Shown in pieces: positions 63,972-64,000 of a stretch of DNA of 64,000 nucleotides. A program made the position numbers and the translations under genes. Source of the stretch: JAPOXR01 sp965199765. Lineage in GTDB: Bacteria > Pseudomonadota > Alphaproteobacteria > Rhodobacterales > Rhodobacteraceae. The notes under the pieces are model-generated. The model was not told where the DNA came from, did no database searches, and worked only from the letters and a program-made list of their open reading frames with translations. The stretch covers positions 496,001 to 560,000 of the forward strand of contig CBDATC010000002.1 in the NCBI GenBank assembly GCA_965199765.1. The letters are read 5' to 3'. Position 1 is the first letter of the stretch. Each line of letters begins with the position of its first letter.

Positions 63972-64000
63972 TCCGTCTCCCACTCCGAGCAAATCATTCG

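Noticed and set aside
1..64000. CRISPR array or rRNA operon
   Set aside because: No regularly spaced short direct repeats and no rRNA-like conserved segments were seen anywhere in the window.

Overview
The window looks like chromosomal DNA of an alphaproteobacterium, of unassigned genus. The support is the ntrBC-ntrYX-trkA order, a fused ispDF, a DUF1476 protein (zeta inhibitor of the F1-ATPase, an alphaproteobacterial family), a two-domain cold-shock protein, a Bpt-type leucyl-transferase, a long vitamin-B12-dependent ribonucleotide reductase (NrdJ) and Rhodobacter-like TRAP and corrinoid methyltransferase genes. Coding density is uneven. Several 0.4-1.4 kb stretches hold no recognisable gene, and relics of one IS256-type element occur at five places, with further fragments of an ISAs1-like transposase and a phage terminase. 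This suggests a genome with ongoing gene loss.

Layout. 1-8512 (minus strand): ntrB, ntrC, ntrY, a decayed ntrX receiver, a full-length ntrX and the start of trkA, mostly coupled by 1-4 base overlaps. 8651-12100 (plus): ispDF-pgpA-cinA in overlapping series, then amtB and a clear terminator. 12311-17303 (minus): a single-chain Type ISP-like restriction-modification enzyme broken into three frames, at a G10 tract and at a C6 tract beside a 29-bp perfect inverted repeat. 17831-25639: an MttB-family methyltransferase, guaA, a DMT exporter, a P-loop ATPase with metA and a TetR regulator, and a DUF2852 protein. 25.9-26.5 kb: transposase debris. 26632-31856: bpt and a TakP-type TRAP transporter. 32-35.3 kb: an internally deleted IS256 element, then an Rrf2 regulator divergent from a COG0523 zinc-type GTPase and DUF1826. 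36-42 kb: ilvB-ilvH convergent with nrdJ, which has NrdR-like boxes upstream. 42.4-43.6 kb: terminase relic and tRNA-Pro. 43.7-51.2 kb: DUF192, cold-shock protein, pdxH, fabI-gpt-purB, DUF1476, purC. 51.2-54.2 kb (minus): sufE, a homocysteine S-methyltransferase, a corrinoid protein and DUF1638. 54.4-60.6 kb: lipoprotein, rnd, dtd, tRNA-Asn, an MBL hydrolase, an EnvZ-like kinase, tRNA-Ile2 and ndk. 61-64 kb: an inactive-looking DegP homologue with a cysteine-rich insertion, an IS256 relic and holC.

How the genes fit together. The Ntr regulators and AmtB handle nitrogen supply. MttB, the corrinoid protein and the homocysteine methyltransferase can form a methyl-transfer chain from methylated amines to methionine. 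That chain and NrdJ make B12 supply important. guaA, purB, purC and gpt cover parts of purine synthesis and salvage.

The points most worth checking are the two AAA+ regulators NtrC and NtrX, which lack the sigma54-contact loop and have altered Walker B residues; the broken or phase-variable Type ISP enzyme; the DegP-like pseudoprotease; and the tandem NrdR-like sites at nrdJ. All coordinates and motifs come from reading the sequence by eye. No database search was run.
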